This document shows positions 6,594-13,293 of a stretch of 13,601 nt of DNA, one piece after another. The notes under the pieces are model-generated. The model did no database searches. It was not told the DNA's origin and saw only the letters and a program-made list of their open reading frames with translations. Both the position numbers and the translations under genes were made by a program. The stretch comes from Gammaproteobacteria bacterium GWE2_37_16 (GTDB lineage: Bacteria; Pseudomonadota; Gammaproteobacteria; UBA9339), in contig MGXG01000087.1 in the NCBI GenBank assembly GCA_001801285.1, positions 1 to 13,601 on the forward strand, given 5' to 3'. How positions within the stretch are numbered: the first letter of the stretch is position 1; each line of letters opens with the position of its first letter.

Positions 6594-7340
6594 ATGAGTA
6601 TCAAAGGTAAAGTCGCACTGGTAACTGGTGCATATCGTGGTATTGGTTTGGTTATTGCTGAAGAATTGGCAAGGCAAGGTGCAAAAGTTGCTTCAAGTGA
6701 TATCAGCCCTGAGTTTGCTGAAGCAATTAGCGAACGTTTTCAGGAGCAGGGTTTGTCGGGGCATGGTTTTTGTTTGGATGTTGGTAATCAGGAATCAATC
6801 GATAATGCTATTGCCGAAATTACTAAAATATATGGTGTTGCTCCGCAAATTTTGATTAATAACGCAGGTATTACTCGCGACAATTTGCTGATGCGTATGT
6901 CAGATGCTGAGTGGGATATGGTTATTAATACTAACCTTACCAGCGTTTTTCGGTTAACGCGTAGTTGTATTCGCAGCATGATGAAGGAACGTTGGGGGAA
7001 AATCGTCAATATCGCGTCTGTGGTGGGTGTTACAGGTAATGCAGGTCAGGTTAACTATACGGCGGCGAAAGCTGGTGTAATTGCTTTAACCAAGTCAGTT
7101 GCAAAAGAAGTTGGTTCGCGTAATATAACCGTGAATGCTATTGCGCCTGGTTTTATTGAGAGCGCGATGACGCAAAAATTGACAGATGAACAGCGTGAAA
7201 AATATTTAGCCAACATTCCTTTGGCTCGTGCTGGTAAGCCGGAAGATATTGCAAATGCAGTGTCTTTCTTGGTCTCGGATGCGGCATCATACATTACGGG
7301 GACGACCTTGCATGTGAATGGCGGGATGTATATGAATTAA
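6594..7340 (+). CDS. fabG: 3-oxoacyl-ACP reductase
   Basis: NADPH-dependent reduction of 3-oxoacyl-ACP to 3-hydroxyacyl-ACP, the first reductive step of chain elongation; a short-chain dehydrogenase/reductase, normally a homotetramer. Length 248 residues. Cofactor motif TGAYRGIG at 11-18, NNAG at 89-92, and the catalytic tetrad Asn114, Ser142, Tyr155, Lys159 (YTAAKAG) are all present; the C-terminus ITGTTLHVNGGMYMN is classic FabG. The cofactor loop has Tyr14 where the family usually has Ser (TGASRGIG), next to the Arg that binds the NADPH phosphate. The start ATG has the strongest ribosome-binding site of the window (GGAGG at 6582-6586, seven bases away), 26 bases after fabD. Confidence 0.97.
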   Translation: MSIKGKVALVTGAYRGIGLVIAEELARQGAKVASSDISPEFAEAISERFQEQGLSGHGFCLDVGNQESIDNAIAEITKIYGVAPQILINNAGITRDNLLMRMSDAEWDMVINTNLTSVFRLTRSCIRSMMKERWGKIVNIASVVGVTGNAGQVNYTAAKAGVIALTKSVAKEVGSRNITVNAIAPGFIESAMTQKLTDEQREKYLANIPLARAGKPEDIANAVSFLVSDAASYITGTTLHVNGGMYMN

Positions 7341-7368
7341 ATTTCACATAAAGTGGAATTAAATATAC

Positions 7369-7396
7369 TTGCAAGTTTACGAGTTTTGAATAAACT
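7369..7396 (+). promoter_or_regulatory. Possible promoter before acpP
   Basis: TTGCAA (7369-7374), 16-base spacer, TAAACT (7391-7396); each box matches four of six consensus bases. A separate acpP promoter would fit the high demand for acyl carrier protein, but in DNA this AT-rich the match is weak. Confidence 0.3.
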
Positions 7397-7420
7397 GTAG
7401 AAAATTCAGTTTTACTGGGT

Positions 7421-7442
7421 TTTATTAAATTGTTTTAATAAA
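7421..7442 (+). promoter_or_regulatory. Perfect inverted repeat in the acpP leader
   Basis: TTTATTAAA (7421-7429), TTGT, TTTAATAAA (7434-7442): nine perfect A/T pairs around a four-base loop, 32 bases before the acpP start and before its SD (AGGA, 7462-7465). It could be an operator, an mRNA-stabilising stem or an attenuator. Stem stability is low because there are no G-C pairs. Confidence 0.4.
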
Positions 7443-7474
7443 TTTCATCAACCAAAAAAGCAGGAAAAGAAAAT

Positions 7475-7729
7475 ATGATTAATGCAAATATTTCGTCTAT
7501 TGAAGATCGTGTTAAAAACATTGTTGCTGAGCAATTGGGCTTAGACAAAGAAAGTATTAAAAATTACGCTTCTTTTGTCGATGATTTGGGTGCTGATTCT
7601 TTAGATACCGTTGAGTTGGTAATGGCATTTGAAGAGGAATTCGGTTTGGAAATCCCGGATGAAGCTGCCGAAAAAATTACGACTATTCAGCAAGCGATTG
7701 ACTATATTCAAGATCACGCTAAAGAATAA
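7475..7729 (+). CDS. acpP: Acyl carrier protein
   Basis: Carries growing acyl chains on a 4'-phosphopantetheine arm and is the shared substrate of PlsX, FabH, FabD, FabG and FabF encoded beside it. The 84-residue acidic protein has the attachment site Ser42 in GADSLDTVELVMAFEEEFG, followed by the IPDEAAEKITTIQQAIDYI helix. It is about six residues longer than E. coli AcpP at the N-terminus (MINANISSIEDRVKNI). The ATG at 7475 is supported by AGGA at 7462-7465, nine bases upstream; no nearer in-frame start precedes the conserved helix. It is isolated by long spacers on both sides (134 and 186 bases), which fits its own control within the cluster. Confidence 0.98.
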   Translation: MINANISSIEDRVKNIVAEQLGLDKESIKNYASFVDDLGADSLDTVELVMAFEEEFGLEIPDEAAEKITTIQQAIDYIQDHAKE

Positions 7730-7781
7730 AACAGTTTTTAGTGTAATGTTTTGATTTTAAAAATAATTTCACTTACATATG

Positions 7782-7811
7782 TTGACAACTGTGTAAATTG
7801 ATTTTTTTATT
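7782..7811 (+). promoter_or_regulatory. Possible promoter before fabF
   Basis: A perfect -35 TTGACA (7782-7787) is followed after 18 bases by TTTATT (7806-7811, four of six). If used, the transcript would start near 7818 and include the whole inverted repeat of the fabF leader. Confidence 0.4.
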
Positions 7812-7833
7812 ATTCATTTTCGCTATTGATATT

Positions 7834-7905
7834 TAATTACAAGTAGCCAACTTTTGAGGCGTTTCTTTATGCTTTTCTTGGGGCTAAATTTGTAACTTGT
7901 AATTA
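7834..7905 (+). promoter_or_regulatory. Long-range stem in the fabF leader, abutting its ribosome-binding site
   Basis: TAATTACAAGT (7834-7844) and ACTTGTAATTA (7895-7905) are perfect 11-bp complements. Inside them TAGCC (7844-7848) can pair with GGCTA (7882-7886). The right arm ends on the first base of the fabF Shine-Dalgarno (AGGGGG, 7905-7910), which lies five bases before the TTG start. Folding would place a stable helix directly against the ribosome landing site, so this is a candidate translational control element. It matches no riboswitch class I recognise. Confidence 0.45.
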
Positions 7906-7915
7906 GGGGGCTTTT

Positions 7916-9154
7916 TTGACAAAACGGCGCGTAGTTGTAACAGGAATCGGTATGGTTACTCCACTTGGGCTGGATACTAAAACCACCTGGGATGGAATTC
8001 TGCACGGTAAAAGTGGGGTTAGCCCATTGACTTCATTTGATGTTTCCCAGTTGAGTGTGAAGATTTGTGCTCCAGTGCATAATTTTGATCCAACACCATA
8101 CATGGATCCTAAAGAAAGTCGTAAGGCCGATCTTTTTATTCAATATGCCTTGTCAGCTGCTCATCAGGCAATGCAAGATTCAGGTCTTGCTATTGACGAA
8201 ACGAACTCACATCGTGTTGGTGTGGCTGTTGGCTCTGGTATGGGTGGTTTGCCCCTAATTGAAAAAAACTACGAACAATGCTTAAAAATGGGACCAAAAT
8301 GGGTTTCTCCAACCTTCATTCCTAATGTTATTATCAACATGGCACCTGGGCTTATTTCCATTAAACATGGATTAAGAGGTCCAAATTTTTCTGTCGTAAC
8401 TGCCTGTGGTACCGGATCGCATAATATTGGTTGTGCCGCTCGTATGATTAGCTATGGCGATGCCGATGTTATGGTTGCTGGTGGTTCAGAGATGGCAACA
8501 ACTGCTTTAGGTGTTGGTGGTTTTGCTTCAATGCGTGCTTTGTCCAGACGCAACGATGATCCAACGCGCGCCAGTCGCCCTTGGGATAAAGACCGCGATG
8601 GATTTGTGGTTGGTGAGGGGGCTGGTATTGTCATTCTTGAAGAATATGAACACGCTAAAAAACGTGGTGCGAAAATTTATGCTGAGTTGCTTGGTGTTGG
8701 TATGAGTAGTGATGCTTATCATGTTACTGCACCGGAATCTGAAGGCAAAGGTGCGATTCTTGCTATGGAAAATGCTTTTAATGATGCCGAAATTGCCAAA
8801 GAGTCAGTGCAATACATTAATGCTCACGGTACTTCTACCCCACTTGGGGATGTCATCGAAGTATTGGCGATTAAAAAAGTTTTTGCTGATTATGCCTATA
8901 AATTAGCAGTTAGTTCAACTAAATCTATGACAGGACATTTGCTTGGTGCGACTGGTGCAGTTGAGGCAATTTTTTCTATTTTGGCTATTCAGGATCAAAT
9001 TCTGCCACCAACGATTAATCTCGATAATCCAGATGAAGGTTGTGATCTGGATTTCGTCCCACACAAAGCGCGTTCTGCACGTGTCGAAAATGTTCTTTCC
9101 AATTCTTTTGGTTTTGGTGGCACGAACGTGAGTTTGTTGTTTGGCAAAGTGTAG
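7916..9154 (+). CDS. fabF: 3-oxoacyl-ACP synthase II
   Basis: Elongating condensing enzyme: joins malonyl-ACP to acyl-ACP, and in bacteria sets much of the chain-length and unsaturation balance. The 412 residues match the family. Cys164 in VTACGTGSHNIG, His304 in NAHGTSTPLGD, Lys336 and His341 in SSTKSMTGHLLGATGAVE form the active site, and NSFGFGGTN closes the C-terminal half. The sequence after the nucleophile (CGTGS) differs from E. coli CTSGV but is a common variant. The start is TTG at 7916, giving MTKRRVVVTGIGMVTPLG, which aligns with the E. coli N-terminus; AGGGGG at 7905-7910 supports it. The stop TAG (9152-9154) sits at the edge of a GTAG repeat. pabC, mltG and tmk, often found next, are missing. 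Confidence 0.98.
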   Translation: MTKRRVVVTGIGMVTPLGLDTKTTWDGILHGKSGVSPLTSFDVSQLSVKICAPVHNFDPTPYMDPKESRKADLFIQYALSAAHQAMQDSGLAIDETNSHRVGVAVGSGMGGLPLIEKNYEQCLKMGPKWVSPTFIPNVIINMAPGLISIKHGLRGPNFSVVTACGTGSHNIGCAARMISYGDADVMVAGGSEMATTALGVGGFASMRALSRRNDDPTRASRPWDKDRDGFVVGEGAGIVILEEYEHAKKRGAKIYAELLGVGMSSDAYHVTAPESEGKGAILAMENAFNDAEIAKESVQYINAHGTSTPLGDVIEVLAIKKVFADYAYKLAVSSTKSMTGHLLGATGAVEAIFSILAIQDQILPPTINLDNPDEGCDLDFVPHKARSARVENVLSNSFGFGGTNVSLLFGKV

Positions 9155-9217
9155 TAGTTGCGGGTTTCGTGGTCGCAGACTGTAACCGCAGACCGTAGCC
9201 GCAGACTTTGGTCTGCG
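9154..9217 (+). repeat. Cluster of GTAG-headed palindromes downstream of fabF
   Basis: A degenerate copy begins GTAG-TT-GCGGG at 9154, sharing a base with the fabF stop codon. Three 13-base phased units follow: CGCAGACTGTAAC (9174-9186), CGCAGACCGTAGC (9187-9199) and the start of an intact copy GTAG-CC-GCAGACTTTGGTCTGC-G (9195-9217), whose palindrome has a 6-bp stem and TTTG loop. This fills most of the 90-base convergent gap between fabF and rsmD. The stem may also help end transcription, although no T-run follows at once. Confidence 0.7.
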
Positions 9218-9244
9218 TTAATTACAATATAAAATTTTTTAAGC

Positions 9245-9832
9245 CTACTCCTGCAGCTGAGATAATTTCGCTCCCCGTAAAATTAAATGATACCCAACCT
9301 GCCCAGCTTTTTGGCTTTTTAGTATGTGCCAATTTTCAGGGATTGGTAGGGAGGAAAGTTTCCTTTCTGCTTCGATATAAATTAAAGCATCTTCTTTGAG
9401 ATAATGGTTTTTTTCTAAAAACTCGCAACAAACGGAAATCAAACCTTGGTGGTAAGGTGGGTCGAGAAAAACAATATCAAAAGGATTTTCTGCAAATCTG
9501 GGTTCCAAAAAAGGAAATTTAGCACAATGAAAATCGATAGTTTTAGCTCCTAGTAGCGCTGCATTTGCTTTTAGGTTTTCTACAACATTCTTAGAGTTAT
9601 CAATCATTGTTACCCAAGCTGCTCCGCGCGAAAGCGCTTCAAAACCCAAAGCGCCACTGCCTGCAAAACAATCTAAGCAGCGCGCTCCGACAATATTGTT
9701 AGACAGCCAATTAAATAATGTTTCGCGTACTCGATTTGGAGTGGGGCGCAGCATTGGTAAATCAGGAAAGTTTAGCTTTCTGCTACGCCATTTACCGGCA
9801 ATTATATGAGTTTGATTGGGTTTTGTTGCCAT
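9245..9832 (-). CDS. rsmD: 16S rRNA (guanine966-N2)-methyltransferase
   Basis: SAM-dependent methyltransferase that modifies G966 of 16S rRNA during 30S assembly. The 195 residues match E. coli RsmD (198). Visible: the N-terminal IIAGKWRSRKL and RPTPNRVRETLFNWL (29-43), SAM motif I LDCFAGSGALGFEALSRGA (53-71), an acidic residue after the second strand (MIDNS, 76-80), the catalytic motif IV DPPY (124-127), and GQVGYH near the C-terminus. The ATG at 9832 is the first residue of the usual N-terminus; no clear SD is present. It stands alone between repeat clusters, convergent with fabF, and is not next to ftsY or coaD, its common partners. Confidence 0.95.
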   Translation of the reverse strand: MATKPNQTHIIAGKWRSRKLNFPDLPMLRPTPNRVRETLFNWLSNNIVGARCLDCFAGSGALGFEALSRGAAWVTMIDNSKNVVENLKANAALLGAKTIDFHCAKFPFLEPRFAENPFDIVFLDPPYHQGLISVCCEFLEKNHYLKEDALIYIEAERKLSSLPIPENWHILKSQKAGQVGYHLILRGAKLSQLQE

Positions 9833-9850
9833 AAAATAATTAAAACCATT

Positions 9851-9873
9851 TTAGCTGCAAGCTTTAGCTCGGT
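9851..9873 (+). repeat. Degenerate GTAG-type palindrome upstream of rsmD
   Basis: TTAG-CT-GCAAGCTTTAGCTCGG-T agrees at 17 of 23 positions with the copy at 13241-13263, including the central GCTTTAGC. It lies 18 bases before the rsmD start on the opposite strand. The decayed outer stem suggests an old copy. Confidence 0.45.
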
Positions 9874-9954
9874 TATATTTAACAGCGCACATCTACTGTT
9901 ATGTTTATAAAATAACTTAATTTTACATTTTATCCAACCCAAAGCGCATATAAT

Positions 9955-9983
9955 TTGACTATTTCTGTGTCATTCTTTACCAT
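9955..9983 (+). promoter_or_regulatory. Predicted promoter of the lipoprotein gene
   Basis: TTGACT (9955-9960, five of six), 17-base spacer, TACCAT (9978-9983, four of six). Transcription would begin near 9990 and give a leader of about 55 bases, which contains a small A/T inverted repeat (AGATT-ATTTT-AATCT) near 10003-10018. Confidence 0.45.
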
Positions 9984-10044
9984 TTAATGGCGATCTTAAA
10001 TTTAGATTATTTTAATCTTAACTGAATGTTATGGAGTATAAATT

Positions 10045-10272
10045 ATGAAAAAAATAGCAATTTTTGCTTTGGTTGCTGGTATTTTCGCACTAAGCTTGGC
10101 TGGATGTGCAGATATGCGCGGACGTGATTACGGTACTATCGTAGGAGCAGGCGCAGGCGCTGCTGTTGGTAGTGGCTTGGGTGGCGGTGTCTTAGGATCT
10201 GCAGCTGGTGCTGTTGGTGGTGCTGTTGTAGGACACTACGCCGGAAAAGGTTTAGAAAAGAGCCATAAATAG
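10045..10272 (+). CDS. Small glycine-zipper lipoprotein
   Basis: A 75-residue predicted outer-membrane lipoprotein. The signal peptide has Lys2-Lys3, a hydrophobic core (IAIFALVAGIFALSL) and the lipobox LAGC at 18-21, so Cys21 would be lipidated; Ala at +2 is not the Asp inner-membrane retention signal. Residues 29-67 are a glycine zipper of repeated GxxxG/AxxxG spacing (two likely short membrane hairpin segments), as in OsmB, the Rickettsia 17-kDa antigen domain and SlyB-like proteins. Such proteins are often linked to envelope stress, but the exact function is unknown here. GGAG at 10033-10036 is eight bases before the ATG. It is a single-gene unit with its own predicted promoter and a strong terminator. 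Confidence 0.85.
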   Translation: MKKIAIFALVAGIFALSLAGCADMRGRDYGTIVGAGAGAAVGSGLGGGVLGSAAGAVGGAVVGHYAGKGLEKSHK

Positions 10273-10284
10273 TCATGAAAAATA

Positions 10285-10345
10285 AAAATTTCCACCATAA
10301 GACAAGACAGTTTTGTGGTGGAAATTTTATCTAAATATTTTTTTC
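10285..10345. terminator. Strong bidirectional rho-independent terminator
   Basis: The arms 10285-10303 and 10310-10328 pair over 19 positions (two G-T wobbles) around a six-base loop AAGACA; the outer 13 pairs, ending CCACCA/TGGTGG, are perfect. A T-run (10338-10344) follows on the plus strand, and the minus strand has AAATTTTTATTTTTC after the stem. It ends the lipoprotein transcript and can also stop transcription coming from purB. Confidence 0.85.
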
Positions 10346-10404
10346 GATAACCATCCGTCAAGTTTTTGGCTTTACCGCTGTACAAAATCTTGTATGCGTA
10401 CAGT

Positions 10405-10536
10405 AAATATACTCTTCGCATTGTGGTTTTCCGCGTTGTTGGCTTTCTCGCTCGTTTGAGTCATGTATGTCCAATACACTCCTCAAACTCGACTCGTTGC
10501 CACCTAGCGGAAAATCCAAACTGCTCGAGTCTATTT
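10405..10536. repeat. Intergenic imperfect palindrome of about 132 bp
   Basis: Nested complementary arms share one centre near 10471: AAATATACTC (10405-10414) with GAGTCTATTT (10527-10536, one mismatch); TTTTCCGC (10427-10434) with GCGGAAAA (10507-10514); GTTTGAG (10454-10460) with CTCAAAC (10482-10488); TGTAT (10464-10468) with ATACA (10474-10478). CTGTAC/GTACAG lies just outside on the left (10378-10402). This fills most of the 333 bases between the lipoprotein terminator and purB, where I see no gene. It resembles a dispersed palindromic repeat or MITE-like element. Confidence 0.55.
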
Positions 10537-10605
10537 GTGCTAATCCTGGAAACCTGTTTTCGTTTAGTATAATGCTAAAGCGTGTGGCTAGGTATAGAAA
10601 TAATA

Positions 10606-11973
10606 TCAAATTTTCTCAGCTAGCTCCTTAGCTAAACCTAAGTAATCAACAGGACTTAATTGTAAAAGTTTTTCTTTTACTTCATCAGGTAGTTGAGAGT
10701 CTTTAATAAAAGTGTGCAACAAGTCTTTGGTGACATTTTTGCCGCGTGTTAGGGCTTTGAGTTGTTCGTATGGTTTTTCTATGCCATAACGGCGCATAAC
10801 GGTTTGTATAGCTTCAGCCAAAACTTCCCAATGTTGCATTAATTCTTTATCGAGAAACTCATTGGCGACGGTTATTTTCTCTAAACCTTGCAGTAGCATT
10901 TTATAGGCTAAGAGACTATAGCCAAAAGCCGCGCCAAGATTACGCAGTACAGTTGAATCGGATAAATCGCGTTGCCAACGTGAGATGGGCAATTTTTCGC
11001 TAAAATGTCGTAGTAGGGCGTTGGCAATTCCTAAATTACCTTCAGCGTTTTCAAAGTCGATTGGATTGATTTTATGCGGCATAACGGAAGAGCCAACTTC
11101 CAGATTATTGGCTTTTTGCTGTAAATAACCAAGAGACACATATCCCCAAATATCTCGGGCAAGGTCAATCAAAACCGTATTAAACTGCGCTAAATTATTA
11201 CAAAGTTCAGCAATATTATCATGAGGTTCGATTTGGGTTGAATATTCTGTGTACTGCAAACCCAATGAAGTTACGAATTGATGCGTTAGTTCGCGCCAAT
11301 TAACTTCGGGATAGGCAATCATATGTGCACTAAAATTACCGACAGCACCGTTGCATTTACCGATAATAGCGGTTTGAGAAACTTTTTGGGCAATTTGTTG
11401 TAAACGGGCAACGAAATTGGCGAATTCTTTGCCGATCGTTGTCGGAGATGCAGGTTGTCCATGTGTGCGGGCTAACATAGGTTGTGCAGCATATTCATGT
11501 GCTAATTTACGCAGTATTTCAATCGAGTTTGTTATTTGTGGTAATAAACAGTCTTCTCTGGCGGCCTTTAACATAAGACCATAAACAAGGTTGTTGGTAT
11601 CATCGGAAGTACAGGCAAAATGGATAAATTCTTTAGTGTTAGCTAATTCCGGTAAATTGGAACATTTTTCTTTGAGAAAATATTCTACAGCTTTTAAATC
11701 ATGACGTGTGGTTTTTTCAATTTCTTTGACCTGTAAGGCATCTTGTTCACTAAAATTTTGCCAAATCGCATCAAGAAATTGTTCGGTAGCGGAGCTGAAT
11801 TTGGTTATTTCTTGAATTGTTGGTTCCATTGCTAAGGCTTTTAGCCAGTGTATTTCGACAAAAAGCCGTGTCCGCATCAAGCCATATTCACTAAAAATAG
11901 GACGTAATTCTTCGATTTTGTCAGCGTAACGACCATCAAGAGGGGAAAGAGCAGTTAATTTTGTTAATTGCAT
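10606..11973 (-). CDS. purB: Adenylosuccinate lyase
   Basis: Cytoplasmic enzyme that releases fumarate twice in purine synthesis: from SAICAR, and from adenylosuccinate to form AMP. The 455 residues equal the E. coli PurB type (456). Features of the fumarase/aspartase superfamily: TSDD at 122-125, the general acid region His171 in ARTHGQPASPTT, and the signature SSVMPHKINP at 295-304 on the flexible loop carrying the catalytic serine. The N-terminal LTALSPLDGRYADK is typical. The ATG at 11973 is five bases after the kdsB stop, and its SD (AAGGA) lies inside the last codons of kdsB, so the two are co-translated. Its product links with hpt at the other end of the window through purine metabolism, but not through an operon. 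Confidence 0.98.
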   Translation of the reverse strand: MQLTKLTALSPLDGRYADKIEELRPIFSEYGLMRTRLFVEIHWLKALAMEPTIQEITKFSSATEQFLDAIWQNFSEQDALQVKEIEKTTRHDLKAVEYFLKEKCSNLPELANTKEFIHFACTSDDTNNLVYGLMLKAAREDCLLPQITNSIEILRKLAHEYAAQPMLARTHGQPASPTTIGKEFANFVARLQQIAQKVSQTAIIGKCNGAVGNFSAHMIAYPEVNWRELTHQFVTSLGLQYTEYSTQIEPHDNIAELCNNLAQFNTVLIDLARDIWGYVSLGYLQQKANNLEVGSSVMPHKINPIDFENAEGNLGIANALLRHFSEKLPISRWQRDLSDSTVLRNLGAAFGYSLLAYKMLLQGLEKITVANEFLDKELMQHWEVLAEAIQTVMRRYGIEKPYEQLKALTRGKNVTKDLLHTFIKDSQLPDEVKEKLLQLSPVDYLGLAKELAEKI

Positions 11974-11978
11974 TTTGA

Positions 11979-12761
11979 TTATTCCTTTGAAATTAATTTT
12001 CGAATTTTTTCCAAATCTTCCAGGTTATCTACGCCAATCGGCGACTCTGCTTTTGCTATAGCAACGTGTATTTTATCGCCATTCCAAAGAATGCGCAGTT
12101 GTTCCAGTTTTTCTGTTTCCTCTAAAATACATTGCGACCATGTGGCATATTTTTTTAAAAAACCTACACGGTAAGCGTAAATGCCAATATGCCGATAATG
12201 AAAGCTGGTTAAGGTGGTATCGACCAGATTATTGCTTTTTGCAGAAAAATTATCTCGTTCCCAAGGAATAGGAGCGCGACTAAAATATAATGCTGCACCC
12301 GAATTATCCATGACAACTTTGACAATATTGGAATCAAAAAGCTCTTTGGCGCTTTCAATAGGTGAACACAAAGTCGCCGCTTGCATACTTGGTCTTGTTG
12401 CCAAATTTTCTGCGACTTGTTGGATGATTATTGGTGGAATTAGCGGCTCATCGCCTTGAACATTAACAATAATGGCTTCATCGGCGAAGTTTAAAATATT
12501 TATGGCTTCCACAATGCGGCTTGTTCCACACGAATGTTCCGTGCTGGTCATGCAAACTTTGGCGTTGAATTTTTCTGCAGCTTGTGCGATACGTTTATCG
12601 TCAGTAGCGATTGTTATACTAGTAGCATCACTAGCTAAAGATCTTTCGTAAACGTGTTGTAACATTGGTTTACCATTAATATAGGCAAGCGCTTTGCCAG
12701 GAAGGCGTGAAGAAGCATAACGGGCAGGGATAATTACGTGAAATGGTTGTAATGATGGCAT
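11979..12761 (-). CDS. kdsB: 3-deoxy-manno-octulosonate cytidylyltransferase (CMP-Kdo synthetase)
   Basis: Activates Kdo with CTP to CMP-Kdo, needed for the inner core of lipopolysaccharide, so the organism very probably makes LPS. From the ATG at 12761 the protein is 260 residues and begins MPSLQPFHVIIPARYASSRLPGK; E. coli KdsB has 248 and starts close to the same FVVIIPARYASTRLPGK motif. Also visible are IATDD near 51-55, NVQGDEPLIP at 100-109, LYFSRAPIPW and HIGIYAYR. ATGs at 12791 and 12788 would add ten or nine residues (MKNKKLNK-like, lysine-rich) and overlap ycaR; neither choice has a good SD, and I prefer 12761, four bases after the ycaR stop. It is the middle gene of ycaR-kdsB-purB. 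Confidence 0.96.
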   Translation of the reverse strand: MPSLQPFHVIIPARYASSRLPGKALAYINGKPMLQHVYERSLASDATSITIATDDKRIAQAAEKFNAKVCMTSTEHSCGTSRIVEAINILNFADEAIIVNVQGDEPLIPPIIIQQVAENLATRPSMQAATLCSPIESAKELFDSNIVKVVMDNSGAALYFSRAPIPWERDNFSAKSNNLVDTTLTSFHYRHIGIYAYRVGFLKKYATWSQCILEETEKLEQLRILWNGDKIHVAIAKAESPIGVDNLEDLEKIRKLISKE

Positions 12762-12765
12762 ATTT

Positions 12766-12954
12766 TTATTTAACTTTTTGTTTTTCATCATCGTTTAAAC
12801 TTCGCGCTTGTTCAAGCAACATAATCGGAATGTTGTTTCGAATCGGAAAAGCAAGTTTATCAAAGTTGCAAATCAATTCTTGCGTTTTTTTATCGTAATG
12901 TAATTTGCCTTTGCAAAATGGGCAAACTACTATATCGAGCAGTCTTTTTTCCAT
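12766..12954 (-). CDS. ycaR: Trm112/YcaR-family small protein
   Basis: A 62-residue protein of the Trm112p-like (UPF0434) family. It begins MEKRLLDIVVCPFCKGKL and continues QELICNFDKLAFPIRNNIPIMLLEQAR, closely parallel to E. coli YcaR. Cys11 and Cys14 form a CxxC pair, with a third Cys at 29; the eukaryotic homologue Trm112 is a zinc-binding activator of methyltransferases, but the bacterial role is not settled. The ATG at 12954 has no strong SD. It sits directly before kdsB as in E. coli; lpxK, the usual gene in front, is not here, since 12955-13408 is non-coding. Confidence 0.92.
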   Translation of the reverse strand: MEKRLLDIVVCPFCKGKLHYDKKTQELICNFDKLAFPIRNNIPIMLLEQARSLNDDEKQKVK

Positions 12955-13240
12955 AATGTTAATTATTCATCAGTTCGATAAGCATGGCAAGAAATCTTGT
13001 ATGGATTAAGGTCGTAAATCATGAATTAATAATTTAGAGAATTTAAATTCAAGATGTGAACCCAAAAAAAAGTTTACATTCACTAACAATTAAGTAAATA
13101 TTATAAAAACATTTTGCAATCTTTCTGCAAATTAGGGATTTCCTTAACCATTTAAAATAACATATTGAAAAATATAGCAATTTGGTTTACATATTCTGTG
13201 ATGTGGGCGCTGTCGAATAATTTAAAAAACTATGAATAAC

Positions 13241-13263
13241 GTAGCTGCGGGCTTTAGCCCGCG
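13241..13263 (+). repeat. REP-like element, clean copy
   Basis: GTAG-CT followed by the perfect palindrome GCGGGCTTTAGCCCGC (13247-13262) and a final G. The stem is six or seven G/C-rich pairs. A GTAG tetranucleotide just 5' of a short palindrome is the defining layout of REP elements recognised by RAYT transposases. Confidence 0.7.
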
Positions 13264-13293
13264 ATATATTATGTGCAATAATTGGAGAAGTTA

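Noticed and set aside
7829..7842. 14-base identity ATATTTAATTACAA with 13368-13381
   Set aside because: The sequence is nearly all A/T, and one shared 14-mer in this composition is not enough to call a regulatory motif or repeat.
10358..10609. Short frames on both strands between the lipoprotein and purB
   Set aside because: They cross the imperfect palindrome, lack ribosome-binding sites and resemble nothing known.
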